A DNA stretch of 64,000 nt, from contig NZ_JASHKB010000018.1 of the NCBI RefSeq assembly GCF_030732865.1, positions 16,337 to 80,336 on the forward strand, written 5' to 3'. The notes under the pieces are model-generated. The model had not been told where the DNA came from. It did no database searches and was given only the letters and a program-made list of their open reading frames with translations. The stretch is from Roseitalea sp. MMSF_3546. GTDB lineage: Bacteria > Pseudomonadota > Alphaproteobacteria > Rhizobiales > Rhizobiaceae. The translations under genes and the position numbers were made by a program. Of this stretch, positions 8,810-16,996 are shown piece after piece; the first letter of the stretch is position 1; the number at the start of each line of letters is the position of its first letter.

Positions 8810-10332
8810 TGGAGGGACTTGCGACCTTTGCCGGCACCTTCGGCACGTTCCTGGCGCCGACCATGCTGTTTCACGTTGCCTGGGCGACGCTGCTGGGCAT
8901 CTTCGTGGGCTCGCTGCCCGGCCTGACGGCGACGATGGGTGTCGCGCTGCTGACCACCTTGACCTACACGCTCGACCGCGACGCGGCGATCCTCGTTCTG
9001 GTGTGCATGTATGTGGGCGCCATCTATGGCGGCTCGCGCAGCGCGATCCTGCTCAACATTCCCGGCACGCCGGCGAGCGCGGCGTCCTCGCTGGACGGCT
9101 TTCCGCTGGCGCGCGCGGGCCGCGCCGGATACGCCATGGCGCTGGCGACGGCGGGCTCGGCGCTGGGCACGCTCGTCGGCATCCTGCTGCTGGTCATGCT
9201 GGCACCGCCGCTGGCCGAGGCCGCGCTCAATTTCGGCTCGTTCGAATTCTTCTGGCTGGCCGTGTTCGGCATCGTCATCTCCGGCCAGCTTACCGGCGGC
9301 GTCAGCCCGCTGAAGGGCTACATCGCCGGCCTGCTCGGGCTGATGGTGGCGATGATCGGCTCGGAGGGCATCCATGCGCATGTGCGCTTCAACATGGGCT
9401 TTTCGCAGCTCAATGGCGGCATCGGCCTGATCCCGGCCATGGTCGGCGCGTTCGGTTTCGCCGAGGTGCTCACCGTGATGTGGCGGGCCAAGGCCAAGCT
9501 CGTCATCGACAAGAACGAAAAGGACCGCATCCTGCCGCGGCTGACCGATGTCTGGCGCTACAAGTTCACCATCGGTCGCTCGGGCGTCATCGGCACCCTG
9601 GTCGGCATCATTCCCGGCGTCGGCGAGGATATCGGTGCCTGGGCGTCCTACGCCACCGCCAAGCGCATTTCCAAGGAGCGCGACCAGTTCGGCAAGGGCT
9701 CGCAGGAGGGCCTGACCGCCGCTGAGACCGGCAACAGCGCGGTCGTGCCCGGCGCGCTCATTCCCGCGCTGACGCTGGCCGTGCCCGGCTCGGCGCCGGC
9801 GGCGGTGCTGATCGCGGCGCTGTTCATCCACGGCGTCCGGCCGGGGCCGATGATCATGATCGAACAGCCCGATTTCATCTATTCGGTCGCCGTGATGCTG
9901 GTTCTGGCGACGCTGGCGATTGCCGTGTTCGGACTGCTGCTCAGCCGCGTCTTCGTGCTGGTGCTGCGGGTGCCGCGCGAGATCCTGATGCCTTTGGTCT
10001 TCACTCTTTGCGTCATCGGGCCCTATGCGCTGACCCAGCGCATCTTCGAGATCTGGGTGATGGTGGTGTTCGGGGTGCTCGGCTTCATCCTGCGGCAGAT
10101 GAACTATCCCATGGCGCCGCTGGTGCTGGGCATCATCCTGGGCACGCTGCTCGACAAGAGCCTGCGGCGCGGGCTGATCCTGTCCGATGGCAGCCTGACC
10201 CCGTTCTTCACCCGGCCGATCTCGGCCACCTTTGCGGCGGTGATCGCCCTGTCCATCATCGTCAGCATCCCGGCCTGCCGGCGCTGGCTGCAGGCCGGTC
10301 TGAGCAGGGCGTTCGGGCGCAAAGGCGCCTGA
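8809..10332 (+). CDS. tctA: Tripartite tricarboxylate transporter large membrane subunit
   Basis: Large TTT permease (507 aa) with about eleven to twelve membrane segments. Family motifs are visible: WATLLGIFVGSLPGLTATMGVALL near the start, YGGSRSAILLNIPGTPASAASSLDG, and GVIPG-type repeat GTLVGIIPGVGEDIGAWASYATAKRI in the second half. It forms the secondary-transport channel, driven by an ion gradient, with TctB and the TctC ligand carrier. The ATG at 8809 overlaps the tctB stop and is preceded by GGTGAGG. A GTG one codon upstream (8806) is also open. Confidence 0.95.
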   Translation: MEGLATFAGTFGTFLAPTMLFHVAWATLLGIFVGSLPGLTATMGVALLTTLTYTLDRDAAILVLVCMYVGAIYGGSRSAILLNIPGTPASAASSLDGFPLARAGRAGYAMALATAGSALGTLVGILLLVMLAPPLAEAALNFGSFEFFWLAVFGIVISGQLTGGVSPLKGYIAGLLGLMVAMIGSEGIHAHVRFNMGFSQLNGGIGLIPAMVGAFGFAEVLTVMWRAKAKLVIDKNEKDRILPRLTDVWRYKFTIGRSGVIGTLVGIIPGVGEDIGAWASYATAKRISKERDQFGKGSQEGLTAAETGNSAVVPGALIPALTLAVPGSAPAAVLIAALFIHGVRPGPMIMIEQPDFIYSVAVMLVLATLAIAVFGLLLSRVFVLVLRVPREILMPLVFTLCVIGPYALTQRIFEIWVMVVFGVLGFILRQMNYPMAPLVLGIILGTLLDKSLRRGLILSDGSLTPFFTRPISATFAAVIALSIIVSIPACRRWLQAGLSRAFGRKGA

Positions 10333-10336
10333 ACGC
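10309..10336. terminator. Hairpin spanning the tctA stop codon
   Basis: GCGTTCGGGCGC (10309-10320) pairs with GCGCCTGAACGC (10325-10336) with one G-U pair and an AAAG loop. It sits between the convergent tctA and TIM-barrel genes and may end transcription from the left. No U run follows, so confidence is moderate. Confidence 0.45.
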
Positions 10337-10424
10337 GATGCGGGCCTCGCCCGATCGCGGACGGTGCCTTCGCGGCGGATGCTGAAGGGCAGTGCTTGCG
10401 CGCTTGCCGGCACATATGGCGCGC

Positions 10425-11246
10425 TCAGCTCGCCGTGCGGCCGCGTGTCACCATGGTGGCGAGCACCTCGTCGGCCTCGCGCTTCCACCAGTTCCCGGCC
10501 GAGAATATCTCGACCTCGTTGAGCCCGTCGAACCCTTCGGCCTCGACCATGGCGCGGATGCCGGCAATGTCGATGACGCCGTCGCCCATCATGCCGCGGT
10601 CGAGCAGCAGATCGGTGGTCGGCACCAGCCAGTCGCAGATGTGGAAGGCCAGGAGGCGCCGCTTGCCCGCGCGCCGGATCTGGGCGGCCAGATCGGGGTC
10701 CCACCAGATATGGTAGACATCGGCGGCGACGCCGATCCCGTCGCCAAGTTCGTCGCAGATGTCGAGCGCCTGGCCAAGCGTGTTCACGCAGGCACGGTCG
10801 GCAGCATACATGGGATGCAGCGGCTCGATGGCGATCGGCATTTGCACCGTGCGGGCGTAGTCGAGCGTCTTCGCCAGCCCGTCGGTGACGATGGCGCGGG
10901 CGGCGGCGATGTCCTTCGATCCCTCGGGCAGCCCGCCGACGACCATCACCAGGCAGGCCGCGCCGATGGCCACGGCCTCGTCGACGGCGCGGCGGTTGTC
11001 CTCGAGCACGCCATCGGTGAGCGCGCCCTGCGCGGTGAACATGCCGCCGCGACACAGCCCGCTGACGGCGAGACCCGAGCCGCCAATGACCCTTGCGGCC
11101 TGCTTGAGGCCGATCTCGTGCACCTTGTCGCGCCAGGGCGCGATACCGCCGATGCCGTGGCGCAGGCAGCCATCGACGCATTGCGCCAGGTTCCATTGCG
11201 GGCGGACGGTGGCGGTGTTCAGCGACAGGCGCTCGGGCGCGGGCAT
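10425..11246 (-). CDS. Sugar phosphate isomerase/epimerase-like TIM barrel protein
   Basis: Xylose-isomerase-like AP-endonuclease-2 fold, 273 aa from the ATG at 11246. Visible metal-site strands are MPIAIEPLHPMY (Glu on the fifth strand), GVAADVYHIWWDPD (Asp/His), LLAFHICDW (His) and GLNEVEIFSAGNWW (Glu near the end). Family members isomerise or epimerise keto-sugars, or cleave 3-keto sugars. It is the last of three co-directional genes; only one base separates its ATG from the DUF993 gene stop, so the two are translationally coupled. Probable role: one step in breakdown of the compound taken up by the TTT system. Confidence 0.9.
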   Translation of the reverse strand: MPAPERLSLNTATVRPQWNLAQCVDGCLRHGIGGIAPWRDKVHEIGLKQAARVIGGSGLAVSGLCRGGMFTAQGALTDGVLEDNRRAVDEAVAIGAACLVMVVGGLPEGSKDIAAARAIVTDGLAKTLDYARTVQMPIAIEPLHPMYAADRACVNTLGQALDICDELGDGIGVAADVYHIWWDPDLAAQIRRAGKRRLLAFHICDWLVPTTDLLLDRGMMGDGVIDIAGIRAMVEAEGFDGLNEVEIFSAGNWWKREADEVLATMVTRGRTAS

Positions 11247-11247
11247 G

Positions 11248-12405
11248 TCAGGCCTCCACGCCGCGCGCGGCGAAGACCGGGCGGGCGCGCCTTGCGGCCA
11301 GGTCGGGATCGGCGAACAGGCCCGCCGCCTCGGCAAGCCGGACAATCTCGGCCAGATGCAGCGTCGAACGGGCACTCTCCTGGCCGCCGACCATGGTGAA
11401 ATGGTCCTGATGACCGGTCAGATAGGCCAGGAACACCACGCCGGTCTTGTAGAACCGCGTCGGCGCCCTGAAGATATGGCGCGACAGCGGCACGGTGGGG
11501 CCAAAGGCGGCGCGGTAGGCGTCCGTGTCGCCGCGCGCCAGGGCGTTGAGCGCGCGCGCCGCCGGCCCGGCAATGGGGTCGAATATGCCCAGCAGCGCGT
11601 CCGAATGGCCCTGCGCATCGCCCTCGATCAGCTCGGGATAGTTGAAATCGTCGCCCGAATACATCTTGATGCCCTCGGGCAGGCGGCGACGCATCGCCAC
11701 TTCCTTTTCCGCCGACAACAGCGAGATCTTGATGCCGTCGACCTTGGCCGCATTGGCCGCGATCACATCGAGCGCCACCGCCATCGCCGCCATCTCGTCG
11801 GTCGAGCCCCAATAGCCGGCAAGCGCGGGGTCGAACATGTCGCCGAGCCAGTGCAGGATGGCCGGCCTGGCGAGTCCGCCGAGCACGCGGCCATAGACCC
11901 GGTGATAGTCGTCGGGGCTCCTTGCCGCCCGGCAAAGGGCGCGCGAGGCCATCAGGATCACGCGGCTGCCGGCCGCCTCGACCGCTTCGCACTGCATTTC
12001 GTAGGCGGCGATGACGTCATCGACGGTGACATCCGGGCCCGGTTTGAGGTGCTCGGTGCCGGCGCCGCTGGCGATGCGGTGCCCGCCGGCCCTGGCAAGG
12101 GCGGTCGAACGGGTGATCAGTTCGAGCGCGGCCGGCCAGTCAAGGCCCATGCCGCGCTGGGCGGTGTCCATCGCCTCGGCGACGCCGAAGCCCAGGCTCC
12201 ACAGATGCTCGCGAAAGGCGAGCGTGCCGTCCCAGTCGATGGCCGCCTCGAGCCAGGGGTCGTTGTCGGCCAGCGGATCGGCGACGACATGGGCGGCGGC
12301 GTATGCGGTGCGGTTCCAGTTCGCGCCCGGCTCCGGTGCCGGGCCGGCGGTCAGCGTGAAGGGCGCAAGACCGCCATCGGCGTTGGGCAGGTGCAGCACG
12401 GCCAT
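11248..12405 (-). CDS. DUF993 family, dihydrodipicolinate-synthase-like aldolase
   Basis: Protein of 385 aa related to the DapA class I aldolase fold (DUF993). The best landmark is VDGIKISLLSAEKEVAMRRR near residue 230, where Lys of KIS is the probable Schiff-base lysine, followed by KMYSGDDFNYPELI. Expected chemistry is aldol-type carbon-carbon cleavage of a keto-sugar or sugar acid, but I know of no settled substrate. It starts 3 nt after the dehydrogenase stop with GGAGGG upstream. Confidence 0.88.
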   Translation of the reverse strand: MAVLHLPNADGGLAPFTLTAGPAPEPGANWNRTAYAAAHVVADPLADNDPWLEAAIDWDGTLAFREHLWSLGFGVAEAMDTAQRGMGLDWPAALELITRSTALARAGGHRIASGAGTEHLKPGPDVTVDDVIAAYEMQCEAVEAAGSRVILMASRALCRAARSPDDYHRVYGRVLGGLARPAILHWLGDMFDPALAGYWGSTDEMAAMAVALDVIAANAAKVDGIKISLLSAEKEVAMRRRLPEGIKMYSGDDFNYPELIEGDAQGHSDALLGIFDPIAGPAARALNALARGDTDAYRAAFGPTVPLSRHIFRAPTRFYKTGVVFLAYLTGHQDHFTMVGGQESARSTLHLAEIVRLAEAAGLFADPDLAARRARPVFAARGVEA

Positions 12406-12408
12406 CGA

Positions 12409-13560
12409 TCAGCCCTCCAGGTCCGGCAGGTCGACCCAGCGGCGCTCCCGGGCCGAGCGGTAGCCGGCCTCGGCAAGCTGAACGCCCTTGGCGCCTTCCA
12501 TCAGGGAGTACTTCCAGGGCGCGTCGTCGACGACATGGCGCAGAAACTGCTCCCACTGCACCTTGAAGCCATTGTCGAAGACCGTGTTGTCGGGCACCTC
12601 CTCCCAGTGCGAGAAGAACTCGAGCGCCTGCGGCTCGTCGGGGTTCCAGACCGGCTTGGGGGTGTTGACCCGGTGCTGGCTGAAGCATCTGTGCAGGCCG
12701 GCGACGGCCGAGCCGTGCGTGCCGTCGACCTGGAAGGTGACCAGATCGTCGCGGCGTACGCGCGTGCACCAGCTCGAATTGATGTGCGCGACGATGTCGC
12801 CGTCAAGCATGAAGGTGGCGTAGGCGGCGTCGTCGGCGGTCGCCCGATAGGGCGCGCCGGTTTCGTCCCAGCGCTCGGGAATGTGCGTGGCGGTGGTGCA
12901 GCTGACCGAGCGGACCGGCGCGATGACGTTGTCGAGCACGTAGCGCCAGTGGCACAGCATGTCCGAAACCATGCCGCCGCCATCGGCGGCGCGATAGTTC
13001 CAGCTCGGACGCTGGGCGGGCATCCAGTCGCCCTCGAAGACCCAGTATCCGAACTCGCCCTTGACAGACAGGATGCGGCCGAAAAAGCCGGCATCGCGCA
13101 ACCGCTTGAGCTTGATCAGGCCGGGCAGGTCGAGCTTGTCGTGCACGATGCCGTTCTTGACGCCCTTGTCGCGCGCATGGCGGGCGATCGCGACCGCCTC
13201 CTCGAGCCCTTCCGACACCGGCTTTTCGCAATACACATGCTTGCCCGCATCGATCGCCTGGCGCAAAAGGCCGGGCCGCAATTGGGTCGAGGCGGCGTCG
13301 AAGAAGATCTCGTCGTCCGGGTTGGCCAGCGCCGCCTCGAGATTGGTCGTCCAGCGCGCAACGCCGTGCTTTTCGGCCAACGCCTCGACCTTGACCGGAT
13401 TGCGCCCGACGATGATCGGGTCCGGCATCAGCCGCGCGCCGTCCTCGAGCGCGAGCCCGCCCTGGTCGCGAATGGCGAGCACGGAGCGGATCAGATGCTG
13501 GTTCATCCCCATGCGGCCGGTGACGCCATGCATGATGATCCCGATGCGGCGTGTGTGCAT
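12409..13560 (-). CDS. Gfo/Idh/MocA family NAD(P)-dependent dehydrogenase
   Basis: Oxidoreductase of 383 aa. The N-terminal Rossmann fold begins RIGIIMHGVTGRMGMNQHL, an unusual glycine loop for the family. Strand four ends in IFFDAASTQLR, then YCEKPVSEG provides the catalytic-region Lys (EKP motif) near residue 115. The C-terminal sheet domain carries the DGGGMVSDMLCHWRYVLDN motif with Asp and His used in sugar oxidation. It probably oxidises a sugar or cyclitol hydroxyl as the first step of the operon. A GGGGAGG site precedes the ATG and the 13616-13633 palindrome lies 56 nt upstream, so TetR control is likely. Confidence 0.92.
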   Translation of the reverse strand: MHTRRIGIIMHGVTGRMGMNQHLIRSVLAIRDQGGLALEDGARLMPDPIIVGRNPVKVEALAEKHGVARWTTNLEAALANPDDEIFFDAASTQLRPGLLRQAIDAGKHVYCEKPVSEGLEEAVAIARHARDKGVKNGIVHDKLDLPGLIKLKRLRDAGFFGRILSVKGEFGYWVFEGDWMPAQRPSWNYRAADGGGMVSDMLCHWRYVLDNVIAPVRSVSCTTATHIPERWDETGAPYRATADDAAYATFMLDGDIVAHINSSWCTRVRRDDLVTFQVDGTHGSAVAGLHRCFSQHRVNTPKPVWNPDEPQALEFFSHWEEVPDNTVFDNGFKVQWEQFLRHVVDDAPWKYSLMEGAKGVQLAEAGYRSARERRWVDLPDLEG

Positions 13561-13615
13561 GAATGCCTCCCCTTGGCGCGCGACAGATCGCTGTCGGGCG
13601 CTGTGATGCTGAACA

Positions 13616-13633
13616 TTACCTACTAGTCAGTAG
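13616..13633. promoter_or_regulatory. Palindromic operator in front of the dehydrogenase-DUF993-TIM operon (probable TetR-family site)
   Basis: TTACCTACTAGTCAGTAG is an 18-bp inverted repeat with the core ACTAGT, matching 15 of 18 bases of the palindrome ahead of tctC. On the minus strand a TTGACG (13646-13641) lies just upstream of it, so it would overlap the promoter of the catabolic operon. Confidence 0.65.
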
Positions 13634-13750
13634 CTTGGCTCGTCAAGCGTTTCCGTCGCGCGGGCGGTGGATGCGTCCAGGCACCCCGATGGATGTCGCC
13701 CGCGGGCGCGGCGGGAGGGGCGTTTGCCTGGCGCCGACTGCGCCGGACCG

Positions 13751-14401
13751 TCAGCGGGGACGCAGGAATTGCAGGATCATCTCGCCGGCCTCGCGGGCGC
13801 GGCGTTCGAGCCAGGCATCGTCGATGGGCGCCTTGAACACCATTCTGAGCGTGTGCCTGTTGGACAGCGGGAAATAGCACATCGACGCGATGAAGATGTA
13901 GAGTTCGGCCGGGTCGACGCCGGGCCGGAACATCTTCTTTTCGACGCCCTTGTCGAGGATGGTCTTGAGCTTGCGCATCAGCCCGGACTGGATCTCGGCG
14001 GCGTCCCGCAGGCTGCGGATGGTTTCGCCGCCGCGCAGGTTTTCGGTGTTGAGCATGGCGATGAACCAGGGGTTCTCGCGGAAATGGTCCATCGTGAAGC
14101 GGACGAGCTTGCGGATCGCCGCGTCGGGCTCCAGGCCCTCCAGATCGAGTGCCTGCTCGCCCTGCCGGATCTGCACATAGGCCTCCAGGAGCGCCGCGCC
14201 GTAGAGCGCTTCCTTGTCGCCGTAATAGTCGTAGATGAGCGGCTTTGAGACCCCGGCGCGGGCGGCGATCGTGTCGACGCGGGCGCCGTCGAAGCCCTGG
14301 GTGGAGAACTCGACCAGCGCCGCGTCGAGGATCGCCTTGCGGGAGGCTTCGGCGTTCTTTTCGCGGCGCGTGCGCGGCGCTGTCCTTGTCTGCATGTTCA
14401 T
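13751..14401 (-). CDS. TetR/AcrR family transcriptional regulator
   Basis: Repressor of 216 aa. The N-terminal helix-turn-helix is typical: ASRKAILDAALVEFSTQGFDG then VDTIAARAGVSKPLIYDYYGDKEALY (residues 20-68). The C-terminal ligand domain includes FRENPWFIAMLNTENLRGGE and AELYIFIASMCYFPLSN, as in the RutR/YcdC-like C-terminal family. It lies directly upstream of the catabolic operon, in the same direction but separated by 190 nt containing the second palindrome. It is the obvious candidate to bind both palindromes. The effector is unknown, presumably the imported substrate or an intermediate. Confidence 0.93.
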   Translation of the reverse strand: MNMQTRTAPRTRREKNAEASRKAILDAALVEFSTQGFDGARVDTIAARAGVSKPLIYDYYGDKEALYGAALLEAYVQIRQGEQALDLEGLEPDAAIRKLVRFTMDHFRENPWFIAMLNTENLRGGETIRSLRDAAEIQSGLMRKLKTILDKGVEKKMFRPGVDPAELYIFIASMCYFPLSNRHTLRMVFKAPIDDAWLERRAREAGEMILQFLRPR

Positions 14402-14577
14402 ACCGTCAGATAGCGCCTGACCGTGGTCGAGGTCCAGAGCCAATGGAAGCCGGAGCCGGCCGCGGGCGCCAGCCCGGCATGGACGCTTCCGGCTGCGGAT
14501 CGGGCCGCAAGCCAACCGGCCGCGATCTGCCGGACGACCCTGGCGACGGATGTCGGCGTCACGCGCGCTCGAGCCGA

Positions 14578-15210
14578 TCAGCGGCGTCGCCCGCCCGGCT
14601 CGGCCTTCTGCGCGAGCAGGACGCTGGCATGGTCGCATTCGGGGTCTTCGGCAACGAAACGCACGATGCGCATGCCGAGCGCGCGAAGCGCCGCCTCATA
14701 GTCCCCAGGGGCGAGGCTGGCGTGATAGACCGGCTCGCCGCCGACATGGCCGATCGCTTCGGATGCGTGCGGGCCGACGGTCAGCATCAATGCCCCGCCC
14801 TCGCGCAGATGCGCGGCGAAACGGCCAAGCGTCTCGCGCTGCTCGTCCGGCGTGAGATGAAAGAAGCTGTGCCAGCCGACGATCCCGTCGAACCGGTCCG
14901 GCAGGTCAAGCCCGCGCATGTCCGCTTCCAGCCAGCGCGCGCGGGGAAAGCGGACGCGCGCCCGCTCCAGCATCGGGACCGAAAGGTCGATCCCGGTCAG
15001 CCGGCAGCCTTGCGCGATGAGGTATTGTGCAATCGGCGCGCCGGCGCCGCAGCCCGCATCGAGCACGGCCGCCCTGGCAGGCACAAGGGCGAGGAACCGG
15101 TCCAGCCAGCCCCGTTCGAATAGCGCCCGCGAGCGCTCGTCGTCATATTGCAGACCCTTGCGGGCATAGACGTCCTTCGTGCGCCCCGCCAGATCGGCCA
15201 GATCGCTCAC
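14578..15210 (-). CDS. SAM-dependent class I methyltransferase
   Basis: Methyltransferase of 210 aa starting at a GTG (15210) with a strong GGAGG site nine bases upstream. Motif I is VLDAGCGAGAPIAQYL, motif II GIDLSVPMLERAR, and the acidic loop ARWLEADMRGLDL follows. FDGIVGWHSFFHL is the post-II strand and LREGGALMLTVG is motif III. The substrate cannot be told; similar proteins are annotated as trans-aconitate or generic small-molecule methyltransferases. It has no partner gene and is divergent from the DUF1206 gene. Confidence 0.88.
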   Translation of the reverse strand: MSDLADLAGRTKDVYARKGLQYDDERSRALFERGWLDRFLALVPARAAVLDAGCGAGAPIAQYLIAQGCRLTGIDLSVPMLERARVRFPRARWLEADMRGLDLPDRFDGIVGWHSFFHLTPDEQRETLGRFAAHLREGGALMLTVGPHASEAIGHVGGEPVYHASLAPGDYEAALRALGMRIVRFVAEDPECDHASVLLAQKAEPGGRRR

Positions 15211-15384
15211 CTGCACCTCCGCTCGCCATGGCTCGGCCCCGCCGCCAAAGGTGCCTGCGGTGGTGCTGGAAGGCAAGCCGGCCGGCGGTCGACGCCAGGG
15301 CACGCCGACGCGTGCGGCCCTCGCGCATGGCGGCCAGGCGGAACGATGGCTTTGGCGCCGCGTTGCGCTGTCAAGGAGGTGATA

Positions 15385-16230
15385 ATGGGCAAGCGTGATC
15401 TATCCTGGGCAGTGCCGATGATGCGGTCGGGCTATGCCGGCCGCGGCCTGGTCTATGTCGCCGTTGCCGGCCTGTCGCTCTGGGCGATCTGGCGGGGCGG
15501 ACAGGCCGAAGGCACGTCCTCGGCATTCCGAACGCTCGAGACATCCACATGGGGGGTCGTCGTGCTGAGCCTGATCGGCGCGGGTCTGCTCGCCTATGCG
15601 CTCTGGCGCGTCACCTGCGCGATCTACGATCTGGAGGCCTACGGGTCCGACGGCAAGGGCCTTGTCGCGCGCGCCGGACAGGTCACGACCGGGGTCGTCC
15701 ATGGCGCGATTGGCGTGGGTGCGATCACCATCGTCCTCGCCGCCGGCGGCGGAACCGGCAACCGGTCCTCGATCGTGCAGGCGGTGGGCTGGCTGATGTC
15801 TTTGCCGGCGGGCATCTGGCTCGTCGGGGTGGCCGGCCTGCTGACGATCGGCTCCGGCATCTACTACTACCTCAAGGCGTGGAACCAGAAATACCTGTCC
15901 TTTCTTCGCGCCAACGAGTTCACCCTCCGCTGGAACACGGTATTGCGGGCGGGCGTGGTCGCCCAGGCGACGGTGGTGACCATCATCGGCGCGTTCATCG
16001 TCTATGCGGCCCTTCGGGCGAATCCGGCACAGGCCGGCGGACTGGGTCAGACGTTTTCATGGCTCAAGCAGCAGCCCTACGGCCAGGCGCTTGTCATCGC
16101 CATTTGCCTGGGCCTGCTGGCCTTCGCGCTGTTCTGCTTTGTCAATGCGCGCTACCGCATCGTGCCCCGCACGGTGTCCGATGACCGGATCGAGACCCTG
16201 GCGCGACGGCTCAAGCCGTCGGGCGCCTGA
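15385..16230 (+). CDS. DUF1206 family membrane protein
   Basis: Integral membrane protein of 281 aa with six predicted membrane helices arranged as three similar pairs, each beginning with an aromatic/Gly motif (SGYAGRGLVYVAVAGLSLW, AGQVTTGVVHGAIGVGAITIV, LRAGVVAQATVVTIIGAFIVY). This triplicate layout defines DUF1206. Function is unknown; members are often linked to stress responses. The start is fixed by AAGGAGGTGAT at 15373-15383, an almost complete match to the 16S rRNA tail, which suggests high translation. Confidence 0.9.
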   Translation: MGKRDLSWAVPMMRSGYAGRGLVYVAVAGLSLWAIWRGGQAEGTSSAFRTLETSTWGVVVLSLIGAGLLAYALWRVTCAIYDLEAYGSDGKGLVARAGQVTTGVVHGAIGVGAITIVLAAGGGTGNRSSIVQAVGWLMSLPAGIWLVGVAGLLTIGSGIYYYLKAWNQKYLSFLRANEFTLRWNTVLRAGVVAQATVVTIIGAFIVYAALRANPAQAGGLGQTFSWLKQQPYGQALVIAICLGLLAFALFCFVNARYRIVPRTVSDDRIETLARRLKPSGA

Positions 16231-16386
16231 TAAGCGCGTGGCCCGCCCGCACCCAAGTGAACCGGTTCGGCCGTCGCAGGGTGATCCGCAGGGCCTCGAT
16301 TCGATCGGCCGAAGAAGGGGACACTTCGATGACGACGTCGAACCGGCATCGCGCCTCGATTTCGCCGCGAGAGGGACGGCAAGGCC

Positions 16387-16788
16387 GTGACATTGCCTGA
16401 TGCCGCACGGCGGCGCGAACGCGCGGCCTTTCGCGTCGCCGTTTTCGTCCTTTCGGCCGTGCCGATTGCCGCCGGCTCGGCGGGTGTCGTGCTGGGAGCC
16501 GGGTTCGCGTCACTGGCGGACGGCCCGGGGACGCCGGATGCCGACAGCCACTTTCGCTACCTGTCCGGGCTCCTGCTCGGCATCGGCATCGCTTTCCCGA
16601 CCACCGTGGCCGGCCGCAAGGTCCAGTCGGCCAGGTTCCGCTTGCTCGCCCTGATCGTCATCCTTGGAGGCCTTGCCCGGCTCCTTTCGGCGGTCACCGT
16701 CGGATTGCCGGGCCCGGCCCATCAGGCGGCGCTTGTCATGGAGCTGGGCGTCACGCCGGCGCTGGCGCTCTGGAGCCTGCGCCTGTGA
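16387..16788 (+). CDS. DUF4345 family membrane protein
   Basis: Membrane protein of 133 aa with four predicted helices. Family landmarks are DSHFRYLSGLLLGIGIAF, RFRLLALIVILGGLARLLS and the C-terminal ELGVTPALALWSLRL. Function is unknown. It starts at GTG with a GGACGG-type site upstream. It follows the DUF1206 gene by 156 nt in the same direction and may be expressed separately. Confidence 0.85.
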   Translation: MTLPDAARRRERAAFRVAVFVLSAVPIAAGSAGVVLGAGFASLADGPGTPDADSHFRYLSGLLLGIGIAFPTTVAGRKVQSARFRLLALIVILGGLARLLSAVTVGLPGPAHQAALVMELGVTPALALWSLRL

Positions 16789-16934
16789 TGTCCGTCCCGC
16801 ATGGCCCGCACCCCGCCGGCCGCTGCAAGGGCGCAACCGGGCGCCTGGCCCATTGGTTGCCGGAAAGGGCAATACCGGCTTCCCGCTTTCGCCCGCAATT
16901 GGCGGCGCATTTGCTTAACCTTGGGTGGATTGCC

Positions 16935-16962
16935 TTGATTTGCAACCGCAGACAGGTAATGC
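16935..16962 (+). promoter_or_regulatory. Possible promoter of the FecR-domain gene
   Basis: TTGATT (16935-16940), 16 nt, then TAATGC (16957-16962), 34 nt before the ATG. It is the best-looking hexamer pair in this 208-nt gap. It rests on sequence similarity only. Confidence 0.3.
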
Positions 16963-16996
16963 TGCCGGACAGCTATCCAAGGGGGAGGATCGCGAC

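Noticed and set aside
8779..11196. 805-codon minus-strand open frame over tctA and the TIM-barrel gene
   Set aside because: Runs antisense to tctA with no recognisable domain; the real minus-strand gene ends at 10425 in another frame.
10885..13626. 913-codon plus-strand open frame opposite the dehydrogenase and DUF993 genes
   Set aside because: No start context or domain, and His/Arg/Gln-rich translation; both minus-strand genes have intact family motifs and tight spacing.
15148..15384. Upstream extension of the DUF1206 gene
   Set aside because: The AAGGAGGTGAT site fixes the start at 15385, and the upstream translation is not membrane-like.
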